Assembly (NCBI GenBank): GCA_039961715.1
Contig: JABRVW010000034.1
Coordinates: forward strand, 1-60,839
Reading direction: 5' to 3'
Source of the DNA: JACQPU01 sp039961715
Lineage (GTDB): Bacteria > Bacteroidota > Ignavibacteria > UBA10030
Length of the DNA: 60,839 nucleotides
Shown: positions 44,463-53,225 of the stretch, piece by piece
Layout: every line of letters begins with the position of its first letter
Position numbering within the stretch: position 1 is the stretch's first letter
Made by a program: the position numbers and the translations under genes
The notes under the pieces: generated by a model
Databases searched by the model: none
The model's input: only the letters and a program-made list of their open reading frames with translations
Told to the model about the DNA's origin: nothing

Positions 44463-46280
44463 ATGATGAAACACATAGCCCTTCTCTGCGTTGCCGTTGC
44501 CGCGTCGTCTTTTGGCCAGATCAAAGACCCCGAAACGTACCGTCAGGAGTACGCACAGAGAGCCGCGCACATTGTATCGGTGTTTGATACGTCCACGTCC
44601 GCATCATATTACACGATTGCCGCACGGTACGCGACCAACAACAACGTCCGGCTCGCGGACAGCCTGTTTGTCGAAGCCTTGCGGGAACCCCGCGGCGATA
44701 TGTTCTGGATGTTTCCGGTCATCGGGGCCTACCTGCACGGAAAGGACAAGATGTCAGAGGAGACGCGCGCCGCTGTGCGGAATGCATGGAAGACCTATAC
44801 TCCGTATCGAGGCGACACGGAAAACCACTGGTGCATGTACTATGCATCCCTTTTCCTTGCGGCGGAGCAATGGCCGGGATTGCCGGGTTCCGAATGGTAC
44901 AACGGAAAGAGCTCGGACGAGAACCGCACTGAAGCAATGGAATACCTGATCGATTGGATACGCATCACCACGACAATCGGACAGGGCGAATTTGATTCTC
45001 CGGACTATCTGCCGGAGTACGTGATTCCCATGGTCCTGCTCGCCGAGTTTGCGCAGGATGCCGACATGAGAACGAGAGGCAGGATGATGGCCGACTATCT
45101 CCTGGCGGATTTTGCCGTGGATCATCTCGAAGGCCAGTATATTGGCGGATTCAGCCGTATCTATCAGCCCGCGGTGTACAAGCCCCTCCTTTCCCAGGCT
45201 TCGGGATTCGCGTGGCTGTATTTTGGAACGGGAAAACCCACTCAGTCCGGATGGGTGCTTCTGCCCGCGCTCTCTTCGTACCGTCTCCCCCACATCATTT
45301 ACCGCGTGGCGGTGGATCGGTCCAAGCCGTACGTTCACAAGGAACGAAAGAGAGTTCGAAATATCATTCGGCTTGGAAGCGAAAAAAATCCGCCGGTGTA
45401 CAAGTACTCGTACATCACCCGGGATTATGGCCTTGGCTCCCTGCAGGGTGGCATTCTTCAGCCCATCCAACAGCATACCTGGAGCGTCAGATTCACGAGC
45501 GGGGAACCTTACACGACGATCTTTGGCCTCCATCCGTACTGGTCCGCCCTTGAGCTGATCATGTTCTTTCCTGAAGAAGAGCGCATGATGATCTCCGACG
45601 TCGTGGCATCGAAGGGGACGTACAACAACCCGGACAAGTGGACGGGAAGCTCGCCGTTTGAGCGTACTTTTCAGCACAAAAACACGCTGATCGTGCTGTA
45701 CGACATCGAACCGGGAACAACAACGGAGCACATCGACGGCTTCTTTCCGATGACGCTCGATCATCGCAGTGTGGATCCCTCGGGATGGATCCTCTGCCGC
45801 GCGGGAGATACTTACATCGGATGGTATCCCCTGCAGGAGTACGAATGGATTGCCGAGTACGAGAAGCCGGGGCAAACCAAGAACACGATCGGACGGCCCG
45901 AGATGGAAACCGACCGGCCTCCGATGGGGAACTGGAGGCTCAGAAGCCACAAGCTGCAGAACGGATACGTTGTTGAAGTTCGCTCAAAGGCGGAGGTCGG
46001 TTCGTTCAAGGAATTCACTGAAAATCTGACGGCAAACGTTCCGAAAGCAATCCTGAAACCAGGAGCCGTGTCGGTTGAATATCGAACAATCGAAGGGGTG
46101 TCGATGAAGTTCTCGTTTCCAGATGGCCGGGTGCTGAACGGAAAGAAGGTGGATCTGAAAAAGACGCGCCTCTTCGAAGGCCCGTTTCTGAACGCCGACG
46201 CAGGAAGTGAGCGGCTGACGATCACTCATGGGGGCGAGAGGCGTGTGCTGGATTTCAAGGCTCTTCGTGTGATCGAGTAA
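44463..46280 (+). CDS. Exported protein of unknown family, toroid-like, copy 2
   Basis: A protein of 605 residues (ATG 44463, or ATG 44466) with AAGGA upstream; the signal peptide ends near SSFGQ and, unlike copy 1, has no lipobox Cys, so this copy is probably soluble in the periplasm or secreted. Paralogous to the protein at 41678: shared RGDTENHW, TIGQGEFDSP, DHLEGQY/EHLEGNY, NIIRLGSEKNPPVYKY, GGILQPIQQHTW, SSPFERTFQ/SSPYERTFQ, HIDGFFP and GWILCRAG. These blocks are the best candidates for the active site, particularly the His-bearing TENHW and QQHTW. Function unknown; a polysaccharide-active enzyme is the likely class. Confidence 0.68.
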   Translation: MMKHIALLCVAVAASSFGQIKDPETYRQEYAQRAAHIVSVFDTSTSASYYTIAARYATNNNVRLADSLFVEALREPRGDMFWMFPVIGAYLHGKDKMSEETRAAVRNAWKTYTPYRGDTENHWCMYYASLFLAAEQWPGLPGSEWYNGKSSDENRTEAMEYLIDWIRITTTIGQGEFDSPDYLPEYVIPMVLLAEFAQDADMRTRGRMMADYLLADFAVDHLEGQYIGGFSRIYQPAVYKPLLSQASGFAWLYFGTGKPTQSGWVLLPALSSYRLPHIIYRVAVDRSKPYVHKERKRVRNIIRLGSEKNPPVYKYSYITRDYGLGSLQGGILQPIQQHTWSVRFTSGEPYTTIFGLHPYWSALELIMFFPEEERMMISDVVASKGTYNNPDKWTGSSPFERTFQHKNTLIVLYDIEPGTTTEHIDGFFPMTLDHRSVDPSGWILCRAGDTYIGWYPLQEYEWIAEYEKPGQTKNTIGRPEMETDRPPMGNWRLRSHKLQNGYVVEVRSKAEVGSFKEFTENLTANVPKAILKPGAVSVEYRTIEGVSMKFSFPDGRVLNGKKVDLKKTRLFEGPFLNADAGSERLTITHGGERRVLDFKALRVIE

Positions 46281-46286
46281 AGGAAC

Positions 46287-47237
46287 ATGGCCGAAGTGCT
46301 GAATCTGGACGTCGTCGTTGCCGGGCTGGCCGTCGTGGATATCATCGGCAAACCCGTAAATCTTCACCATCCCCCAAGGAAGGGTGGTCTGGCAGAGGTG
46401 GATCTCCTGACCGTGACAACCGGAGGAAACGTTTCGAATGTCGGAATCGATCTCGCGAAGCTGGGTTTTCGGGTTGGTGCGATTACGCGTGTGGGCAACG
46501 ACAGCCTTGGCCGATTCTTGTTGCAGGAATATGCAGCGCTGGGTCTCGAGACCTCAGGAGTCACGGTCGACGCGGAGGCACAAACGTCGGCAACCTTTGT
46601 CGCCGTGGACAAGAGTGGAGAACGTACGTTCTTTCATACACGCGGCTGTATGGCGAATTTCCGTGCGCAGGATGTGCTTGCACACTCCGGCCTTTTGGGT
46701 CGCTCACAATGGCTGGTGTTTGGCTATCTTGGGCTTCTTCCCGAGGTGCACGGTGAATTGCCCGGTCTCTTGCGGACAATCCGAGAACGCACGGGATGCA
46801 GAATTGTGCTTGATACCGGAGGAATTCCTCCGAGGATGGCCGAGCGTCCCCTGAAGGCCCTCCTTTCATCCGTGGATTGTTTTGTGCCAAGTCTTGCAGA
46901 AGCGGTCCGTCTCACGGGGGCGAAGAGCGTGGAAGCCATCGTGCGCAAATTGCGAAGGGCCATGGAGAATGGGATCGTGGGCGTAAAGCTTGGTGCGAAA
47001 GGATGCTACATTGACGATGGCGCAAGAGGAGAGTATGTCCCGGCTGTCCGCGTCCGCACGGTGGCGGACACCACGGGAGCGGGGGATGCATTTGTTGCCG
47101 GTCTGGTCGCGGCCCTGCTGAAAGGCCACGATCCGTTTGCGGCGGCCGGCATTGCCAACGCGGTCGCGGCAGATTGTGTAAGCGCCGTCGGGGCATCCAC
47201 GGCCATCCGATCCTTCGATTCCTATGTGCATTCATGA
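46287..47237 (+). CDS. PfkB/ribokinase family carbohydrate kinase
   Basis: A protein of 316 residues from ATG 46287 with AAGGA six bases upstream. Both PfkB signatures are present: TGGNVSNVGIDLAKLGF near the N-terminus and VADTTGAGDAFVAGLVAALL, with catalytic base Asp267. Members phosphorylate sugars, 2-keto-3-deoxygluconate or nucleosides with ATP. It lies upstream of a GH38 enzyme and two genes before a DeoC/FbaB-type aldolase. With the rhamnose isomerase at 25.7 kb, a ketose or KDG kinase role followed by aldol cleavage is plausible. The specificity cannot be read from sequence. Confidence 0.92.
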   Translation: MAEVLNLDVVVAGLAVVDIIGKPVNLHHPPRKGGLAEVDLLTVTTGGNVSNVGIDLAKLGFRVGAITRVGNDSLGRFLLQEYAALGLETSGVTVDAEAQTSATFVAVDKSGERTFFHTRGCMANFRAQDVLAHSGLLGRSQWLVFGYLGLLPEVHGELPGLLRTIRERTGCRIVLDTGGIPPRMAERPLKALLSSVDCFVPSLAEAVRLTGAKSVEAIVRKLRRAMENGIVGVKLGAKGCYIDDGARGEYVPAVRVRTVADTTGAGDAFVAGLVAALLKGHDPFAAAGIANAVAADCVSAVGASTAIRSFDSYVHS

Positions 47238-49951
47238 AAACGAGGAAGACAAAGAAACCCACATATCACATCGTCTCCCATTCCCATTGGGACAGGGAGT
47301 GGTACTTCCCCTTTGATCGATTTCGCGCAATGCTTGTGGAAATGATCGAAGATTTGATTGGGATTTTTCAAAAGGACCGGGCGTTCAGAAGCTATACGCT
47401 CGACGGCCAGATGGCTGCGGTTCTGGATTACCTTGAAGTCCGACCCGATCGGAGGAAGACAATCGAAAAACTTGTCCGGCAGAAGAAGCTGTTCATCGGT
47501 CCCTGGTACATCTTGCAGGACGAGTTCCTTGCAAGCGGAGAGGGCCAGATCCGGAACCTCTTGCTCGGCACTCGCTACGGAAAAGGCTTCGGGGGCGTGA
47601 TGAAGCTTGGTTACATTCCAGACCAGTTCGGCCACATAGCCCAAATGCCCCAGATTCTTCGGGGTTTCGGGCTTGATGCGGCAATGTTCTATCGCGGATT
47701 CGGCGGGGAGCCCGGACAAACACCATCGGAATACTGGTGGATCGGGCCGGATGGCTCGAAGGTGCTCCTTCATCACATGCCCAGGGATGGCTACAGCGCG
47801 GGATACTTTGGGACGGACGATGAGGAGGTCGTCATCCGGAAGTTCCGGCGGATGCAGAAGGAGCTCGACGAAAGATCAACGACCTCGCAAAGGCTGTTCT
47901 TTAACGGTGGGGATCATCATTGGCCGGACGAGGCCGTCACAGCAGCAATACGCACGCTGCGAAAGCGTCTGGGCGTAAACGCGATTCACAGCAGCTTTCC
48001 CGAGTTCTTTGCCAGGCTCAGGCGCGAAGTCAGGACTTCGGCGCTCCCTGTTCTGAACGGCGAAACCCGGTTTGGCTACCGGCACGCCTTTGTCGTCCAA
48101 AGTGGGGTATACTCGAGCAGGATGTACCTGAAACAGATGAACGCTGCCAGCGAGAATCTTCTGGAACGGGTGTTGGATCCTTTGAATGTGCTTGCAATGA
48201 CGATGGGGGCGCGATCGATCACACCGCAAATCGAGCAGGCGTGGAAGTATGTCATTCAGAATCATGACCACGATGCCATTTGCGGAACAAGCACCGATGA
48301 AGTGCATCGGGAAATGGTGAGCCGCTATGAAAAGGCGAGGAACATAGGTGCTTTTGCCGTCCAGGAGTCCCTGAGCACGCTTCTGCCATACGACGAAAAT
48401 GCAAAGGGCGATGACCGCTTCCTGTTCGTCTTCAACCCCTCCCCCAGGACCCGTGCGGAGGTCGTGGAAGCGGACGTCGACTTCTACATGCAGGACGTTG
48501 TTGTCGGGTTGAATCCGGAGGTCCACGTTGCTCCAAAACTTTCCGGGCCCAGGAGCTTTCGGTTGGAGGATTCCAGCGGAAAACCCGTGCCGTATCATAT
48601 TCTGGATCGGAAAGAAACCTTCGGCATCGTGTATTCGAAGCATGACTACCCGAGCCAGATCCTTGTCGACCGATGTCGGATTCTCCTGAAAGCGGAGGGC
48701 CTCCCCGCTCTTGGGTGGAAAGGGTACAGGATCGTCCGGGATGTTCCTCCATCCGTTCTGAGGGAGGACGGACTGTCGTCGGGACGTCATTGGGTGGAAA
48801 ACAGATATCTTCGGGTCGATGTGCACTCCGACGGCTCGTTCACGTTGACGGACAAGAACTCGGGCTCCTCCTACGGTCCCTTGAATTCGTTTGAAGACTC
48901 GGGAGATGTGGGAGACGAATACAACTACTCCTATCCCAGGCAGGACGCCACCGTCAATTCTTCAGGTGGAAACGCGAAGATCGCGATTATTGAATCAAAT
49001 CCCCTGCGTGTATCATTGAGGATCGGGCTCATCCTGCGCGTGCCTGCTTCCGCCACGCCGGATGAGCAGGGAAGATCCGTCGAGATGGTTGACCTTCCGG
49101 TATCAACAACGCTCACATTGACACCCGATGCAAGGCGCGTTGAGATAAAGACGGAAGTTGATAACACCGCCAGGGATCACCGGCTCCGGGCCGTGTTCCG
49201 CACCGGCATCGATACGGTCGAATCGCTCGCTGAAACGCCCTTCGCGGTGGTGCGTCGCGAGCACCGCGAATACGACCTGCGGGAGTTTCCGTATGAGCAC
49301 CCCGCTCTTGTGGCCCCGATGAGGAGGTTTGTTACGGTGAGGGATGAGAGAAAGGGGTTGACGCTGCTTGTGCGCGGGTTGCCCGAATACGAGCTGAGCG
49401 TGCGTGAACGTGGAAAGCTTTCGTTAACCCTGCTCCGATGCGTGGGAAAACTCTCGGGGCGGAATCTCATCACACGCCCTGGGGGCGCGGCAGGATGGTG
49501 GACCGACACACCGGACGCCCAGTGCCCGGGGAGGCACGTTTTCGAGTACGCCCTGGTGCCGCATGGAGGAGAGGAACGAGTGTTTTGGCCGGAAGTTCTG
49601 AGGGAGGCGGAATTCCATGTCGTCACGCCGTTTACCGTGAACCGAAAGAACGAGCAGGCGGTTCTTGACCGCAGTTGGTTTTCGATCGAAGGGAACATCC
49701 AGCTCAGCACGATCAAGGAAGGAGAGGGCGGGAGGGGAGTGATCGTGAGGCTCTATAATCCCGTCGGACAGCCGGCTCAGGGTGTATTGACCAGCCATGG
49801 AGCGGTTCGCAGAGCCGTTCTGTGCAGGCTGGATGAATCACCGTTGAAACCTGTCCGCGTGAGAAAACGGCAAACGATCCGGCTTCGGCTGAGACCGTTT
49901 GAGATAGCAACGATCAGGCTTGATCTTGAATCACAACAATCGAAGAAGTGA
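47234..49951 (+). CDS. GH38 family alpha-mannosidase
   Basis: A protein of 905 residues from ATG 47234 (ATGA overlap with the kinase). GH38 landmarks: HSHWDREW with zinc ligands His18 and Asp20, GYIPDQFGHIAQMPQIL with nucleophile Asp130, and NHDHDAICGTSTDEVH near 344-358 supplying the fourth zinc ligand. The helical middle domain and the long beta-sandwich C-terminus (about 450-905) match bacterial GH38 enzymes of about 850-1000 residues. No signal peptide is seen, so it should release alpha-linked mannose from imported oligosaccharides in the cytoplasm. GH38 in a rhamnose-type locus suggests an alpha-mannosyl branch, or an activity on another sugar of the same stereochemistry; L-rhamnose is 6-deoxy-L-mannose. 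Confidence 0.93.
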   Translation: MKTRKTKKPTYHIVSHSHWDREWYFPFDRFRAMLVEMIEDLIGIFQKDRAFRSYTLDGQMAAVLDYLEVRPDRRKTIEKLVRQKKLFIGPWYILQDEFLASGEGQIRNLLLGTRYGKGFGGVMKLGYIPDQFGHIAQMPQILRGFGLDAAMFYRGFGGEPGQTPSEYWWIGPDGSKVLLHHMPRDGYSAGYFGTDDEEVVIRKFRRMQKELDERSTTSQRLFFNGGDHHWPDEAVTAAIRTLRKRLGVNAIHSSFPEFFARLRREVRTSALPVLNGETRFGYRHAFVVQSGVYSSRMYLKQMNAASENLLERVLDPLNVLAMTMGARSITPQIEQAWKYVIQNHDHDAICGTSTDEVHREMVSRYEKARNIGAFAVQESLSTLLPYDENAKGDDRFLFVFNPSPRTRAEVVEADVDFYMQDVVVGLNPEVHVAPKLSGPRSFRLEDSSGKPVPYHILDRKETFGIVYSKHDYPSQILVDRCRILLKAEGLPALGWKGYRIVRDVPPSVLREDGLSSGRHWVENRYLRVDVHSDGSFTLTDKNSGSSYGPLNSFEDSGDVGDEYNYSYPRQDATVNSSGGNAKIAIIESNPLRVSLRIGLILRVPASATPDEQGRSVEMVDLPVSTTLTLTPDARRVEIKTEVDNTARDHRLRAVFRTGIDTVESLAETPFAVVRREHREYDLREFPYEHPALVAPMRRFVTVRDERKGLTLLVRGLPEYELSVRERGKLSLTLLRCVGKLSGRNLITRPGGAAGWWTDTPDAQCPGRHVFEYALVPHGGEERVFWPEVLREAEFHVVTPFTVNRKNEQAVLDRSWFSIEGNIQLSTIKEGEGGRGVIVRLYNPVGQPAQGVLTSHGAVRRAVLCRLDESPLKPVRVRKRQTIRLRLRPFEIATIRLDLESQQSKK

Positions 49952-49960
49952 GGTTTTCCC

Positions 49961-50791
49961 ATGTCCCATTTGGCAGGTACGCAGCTTCGTCTCGGAAGAA
50001 TTCTCAATCCTGACACCGGAAACGGGATCGTCGTGGCCATTGACCACGGACTGTTCATCGGTCCTCTTCCGGGCGTTGAAAACGTTGATTCGGCAGTGCG
50101 CGCGTTGCTTCCGGGCAATCCGGATGCCATTCAGATGACGCCGGGAACAGCCCGCGCGTGCCTGGGTCATTTTCGGGGAAAGGACAAGCCGGGCGTCGTG
50201 ATTCGCCTTGACGCCACAAATATCTGGAGAAAATCCCCAGCCCCCAAGGAAGGCTACTATGTGCAGGTCGCATCGGTTCGCGATGCAGTCCAGCTCGGCG
50301 CCGATGCCGTGGTGACCTTCCTGTTCGCCGGTTACGACACGGATGCGCAGGAGGCCGATAATCTCAGCGCTCTTTCCGCCATTGCCGCAGAGGCCCGTGT
50401 GAACGCGATTCCCTTCATCGTTGAACCATTGGCAATCCAAAAGGGGGCCAATGTTGTACGGGATTTTGAGATCATGAAGCTGATTGTTCGCATGGCCTCC
50501 GAGATTGGTGCGGATGTGATCAAGGCCGATTATCCTGAATCGCGTCAGCAATTCGAACAGCTGGTTTCACTCTCGTCGGTTCCGATCCTTGTGCGCGGCG
50601 GGCCGAAGATGGATTCCGACAAGGACATGCTGCAGATGGTCAAAGACGCCATGGACGCCGGGGCGAGAGGCATTGTGTTCGGAAGAAACGTCTGGCAACA
50701 TGCCAACCCCGCGGGTATTCTCCATGCCCTTGCGGCAATAGTTCACAAGGGGTCTTCTGTCAAAGACGCCCTTGCCATGATCGGGAGATGA
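49961..50791 (+). CDS. DeoC/FbaB (LsrF-like) class I aldolase family protein
   Basis: A protein of 276 residues starting at ATG 49961 nine bases after the mannosidase stop. The archaeal-type class I fructose-bisphosphate aldolase fold is visible: GNGIVVAIDHGLFIGPLPG, DAIQMTPGTARA, QLGADAVVTFLFAGYD, IPFIVEPLA, GADVIKADYPESR with Schiff-base Lys188, and PILVRGGPKM followed by ARGIVFGRNVWQH. Members include FbaB, LsrF and deoxy-sugar aldolases. In this locus it is the best candidate for cleaving a phosphorylated ketose or keto-deoxy sugar acid made by the PfkB kinase upstream. The next gene overlaps its stop. Confidence 0.9.
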   Translation: MSHLAGTQLRLGRILNPDTGNGIVVAIDHGLFIGPLPGVENVDSAVRALLPGNPDAIQMTPGTARACLGHFRGKDKPGVVIRLDATNIWRKSPAPKEGYYVQVASVRDAVQLGADAVVTFLFAGYDTDAQEADNLSALSAIAAEARVNAIPFIVEPLAIQKGANVVRDFEIMKLIVRMASEIGADVIKADYPESRQQFEQLVSLSSVPILVRGGPKMDSDKDMLQMVKDAMDAGARGIVFGRNVWQHANPAGILHALAAIVHKGSSVKDALAMIGR

Positions 50792-50799
50792 GGAAAACG

Positions 50800-51921
50800 A
50801 TGAAAGAGCTTCGCATCGGCATCATCGGGTTCGGTCAGATGGGCAGAATTCATGCCTATGCCTACCGTTCCATTCCGCTGTACTACGACGGCAACCCGTG
50901 CCGAATCATCCTCAAAGGAGTCTGCGATTCGAATGAGGCCCTGGTTCGCAAGGGAATGGAACAAGCCGGCTTCGAATTTGGCACAACGGATTTCAGGGAG
51001 CTTGTTGCGCGCGAAGACATCGACGTCGTGAACATCTGCACACCGAATAAGATGCACAAGGATGCACTGCTGGCTGCCATTGAGAACGGCAAGCATGTGT
51101 ACTGCGAGAAGCCGCTTGCGTTCAATGAGGCGGAAGCGCGCACAATCGTGGAGGCGGCGGAAAAGGCGGGCATCAAGCATCAAATCACCTCCGAATACCG
51201 CTTCATTCCGGCTGTGATGAAGGCACGGGAACTGATGGAGAAAGACTTCGTTGGGCCGGTGTTCCATTTTCGCGGGGTCTATCTGCATTCCGGGTACATC
51301 GATCCGAAACGCCCGCGCGAATGGCGGATGCAGAAGGACGTCATCGGTGGCGGCGTGCTCGTGGACCTTGGACCCCATCTTCTCGATATCATGCATTACC
51401 TTGTCGGTGATGTCGAATCGGTTTCTGCATCGATGGAAACGTTCTTCAAGGAGAGGCCCCTGCCAGAGAATCCTTCGGCCATGGGCAAGGTCGAAGTTGA
51501 AGACGCGCTGGTTGCGGTCCTTCGGCTGAACAATGGAGCGCTGGGGACGGTTGAGTTTTCGCGAGTTGCAACGGGAGCCGAGGATGAAATGCGGTTTGAG
51601 ATCCACGGGCAAAACGGGGCCCTCTCGTTCAATCTAATGCAGCCGAACGAACTGCACGCATTCGATGCCCGTGCGCCGAAGGGAGAGCAGGGATTCAGGC
51701 GGATCACGACGGTTCAGAAGTATCCTGCACCGGCGGTCATGCCCGCTCCCAAGTTCACGATGGGCTGGGTTCGCTCCCACATTGCCGCCCAGTACAGCTT
51801 TCTGGAAAGCATCGTCACGAACAGGGCACCATCGCCAAATTTCCACGATGCCCTGAAACTCCATCATCTCCTCGAGAGCATCTATGCATCGGTGGAGCGA
51901 AAAGGCTGGGTGAGAGTGTAA
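50800..51921 (+). CDS. Gfo/Idh/MocA family oxidoreductase
   Basis: A protein of 373 residues from ATG 50800, preceded by ATGAGGA; ATG 50788, overlapping the aldolase stop, would add four residues. Rossmann loop IGIIGFGQMGRIHAYAY, catalytic region HVYCEKPLAFNEAEA, and the His motif GPHLLDIMHYLVGD are all in place. The strand segment HFRGVYLHSGYIDPKRPREWR is typical of the sugar-dehydrogenase branch. It probably oxidises a sugar or inositol-like compound. It ends the second gene block; an 80-base AT-rich gap follows. Confidence 0.92.
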   Translation: MKELRIGIIGFGQMGRIHAYAYRSIPLYYDGNPCRIILKGVCDSNEALVRKGMEQAGFEFGTTDFRELVAREDIDVVNICTPNKMHKDALLAAIENGKHVYCEKPLAFNEAEARTIVEAAEKAGIKHQITSEYRFIPAVMKARELMEKDFVGPVFHFRGVYLHSGYIDPKRPREWRMQKDVIGGGVLVDLGPHLLDIMHYLVGDVESVSASMETFFKERPLPENPSAMGKVEVEDALVAVLRLNNGALGTVEFSRVATGAEDEMRFEIHGQNGALSFNLMQPNELHAFDARAPKGEQGFRRITTVQKYPAPAVMPAPKFTMGWVRSHIAAQYSFLESIVTNRAPSPNFHDALKLHHLLESIYASVERKGWVRV

Positions 51922-52001
51922 GGCTTATGCAAAACCTAAAAGGAAGAATTCAAACATAACCATCTTCCATCCTCATTTTTAATCTTTCATCGGGACCCGC
52001 T

Positions 52002-53225
52002 ATGTCAACGTTCACCGTTCAGGAAAATCTTCAACTGCTTGGGAAATACCGTTACGCCGAGATCCAAGCCATGGAGCTTATGGGAAGCTGGGCTTATACA
52101 ATGGTACAGCCCGATATCAAGATCGCCTTTGGGCGGCACATGTACCAGGACGCCGTTCATGCCGACCTGATCGGCAAACGCATCCCGGAGCTCAAAGGTC
52201 GTTCGAAACAGTACCAATACATCGCTCCGAGCGACGAGTACGTGAAGATCGTTGAAACGGTCTGGAAGGCCGATGATGAGCTCAGGCGGATGATCGGCCT
52301 GTACCGAGTCTTGAAGCCGGCCATCATTGACGCCTTGAGACGGCACCTGGCGAATGTGGAACTCCCTGCCGACGAGCCGACGGCGTACATTCTGCGCCAT
52401 ATCGCCGACGAAGAAGAGGATCATGTTGCATGGGCTGAAACTGTGATTTCACGGCTCGGATCGGCGGAGGATCGTCAGCGAGCCGCCGCGTGGGAAAAGG
52501 ATCTCATCAAACGGCTTCGGGAAGCCGGCGGCGTATGGGCAGAGGGGCAACCACCGGGAACGTACACGTTCCGAAAGACGCATCCCTACAGCAAGCTTCC
52601 GGTTCGTGATGAGCGCTGGAACGTCATTCCGCCCGACGCAGAATTTGCCGAAAAGAACTGGTCGTTCGACACGAACGAAGGCAAGCTCCACCTCCTGCAT
52701 GATCTTCTCAATAGTGAGTTCATCACAGTGGAGCGGATGGGACGCATCCTCGCGGATTGTCCTGACATTCCCTGGCAGATGAAGGTCGACATGGCGCATC
52801 AGGCATGGGATGAGGCACGGCACGCGGAGATTGTTCAGAGGCGTCTCGAAGAGCTCGGCGGCCATGTGGGCATGTTTCCGACAAGCTGTTTTGGCTGGGA
52901 GCAGGATGTGAACAGGCCTGATCCCCTCGAGCGCCTCGCCCTCTCGAACATGACGTTCGAGAGCGAAAGCTGCAAGCATTTGCGCGATTGGATCGCCAAG
53001 GTGAAGAAGACCGGAGACACCCGCTCACAACAACTCGTGGAGTTTCTGCTTGCCGACGAGGTCAATCACGTCCTCTATGGAGTGCATTGGATCGATGAGT
53101 TGACGAAAGATGACCCGGAGCGGCGCAAGAGGGTCCTTGAGTATCCGGATCAGGTCCTTTCGGGTCAGCATCCGGTGGGCGTGTACTTCAAGGAGACGGT
53201 CAATGCCGCAGGAGAGCGTCAATGA
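52002..53225 (+). CDS. DUF455-type ferritin-like protein
   Basis: A protein of 407 residues from ATG 52002. It is all-helical with metal-ligand patterns of the ferritin-like superfamily: EIQAMELMGSWAY near residue 20, IADEEEDHVAWAE near 138, then a second set EFITVERMGRI near 245, QAWDEARHAEIVQRRLEELG near 270, and LADEVNHVLYGVHWIDEL near 352. This matches DUF455 family proteins, whose reaction is unknown. The double set suggests two four-helix bundles or one long bundle holding a di-iron centre. It overlaps the fumarylacetoacetate-hydrolase gene, so it may carry out an oxidative step in the same pathway. Confidence 0.75.
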   Translation: MSTFTVQENLQLLGKYRYAEIQAMELMGSWAYTMVQPDIKIAFGRHMYQDAVHADLIGKRIPELKGRSKQYQYIAPSDEYVKIVETVWKADDELRRMIGLYRVLKPAIIDALRRHLANVELPADEPTAYILRHIADEEEDHVAWAETVISRLGSAEDRQRAAAWEKDLIKRLREAGGVWAEGQPPGTYTFRKTHPYSKLPVRDERWNVIPPDAEFAEKNWSFDTNEGKLHLLHDLLNSEFITVERMGRILADCPDIPWQMKVDMAHQAWDEARHAEIVQRRLEELGGHVGMFPTSCFGWEQDVNRPDPLERLALSNMTFESESCKHLRDWIAKVKKTGDTRSQQLVEFLLADEVNHVLYGVHWIDELTKDDPERRKRVLEYPDQVLSGQHPVGVYFKETVNAAGERQ

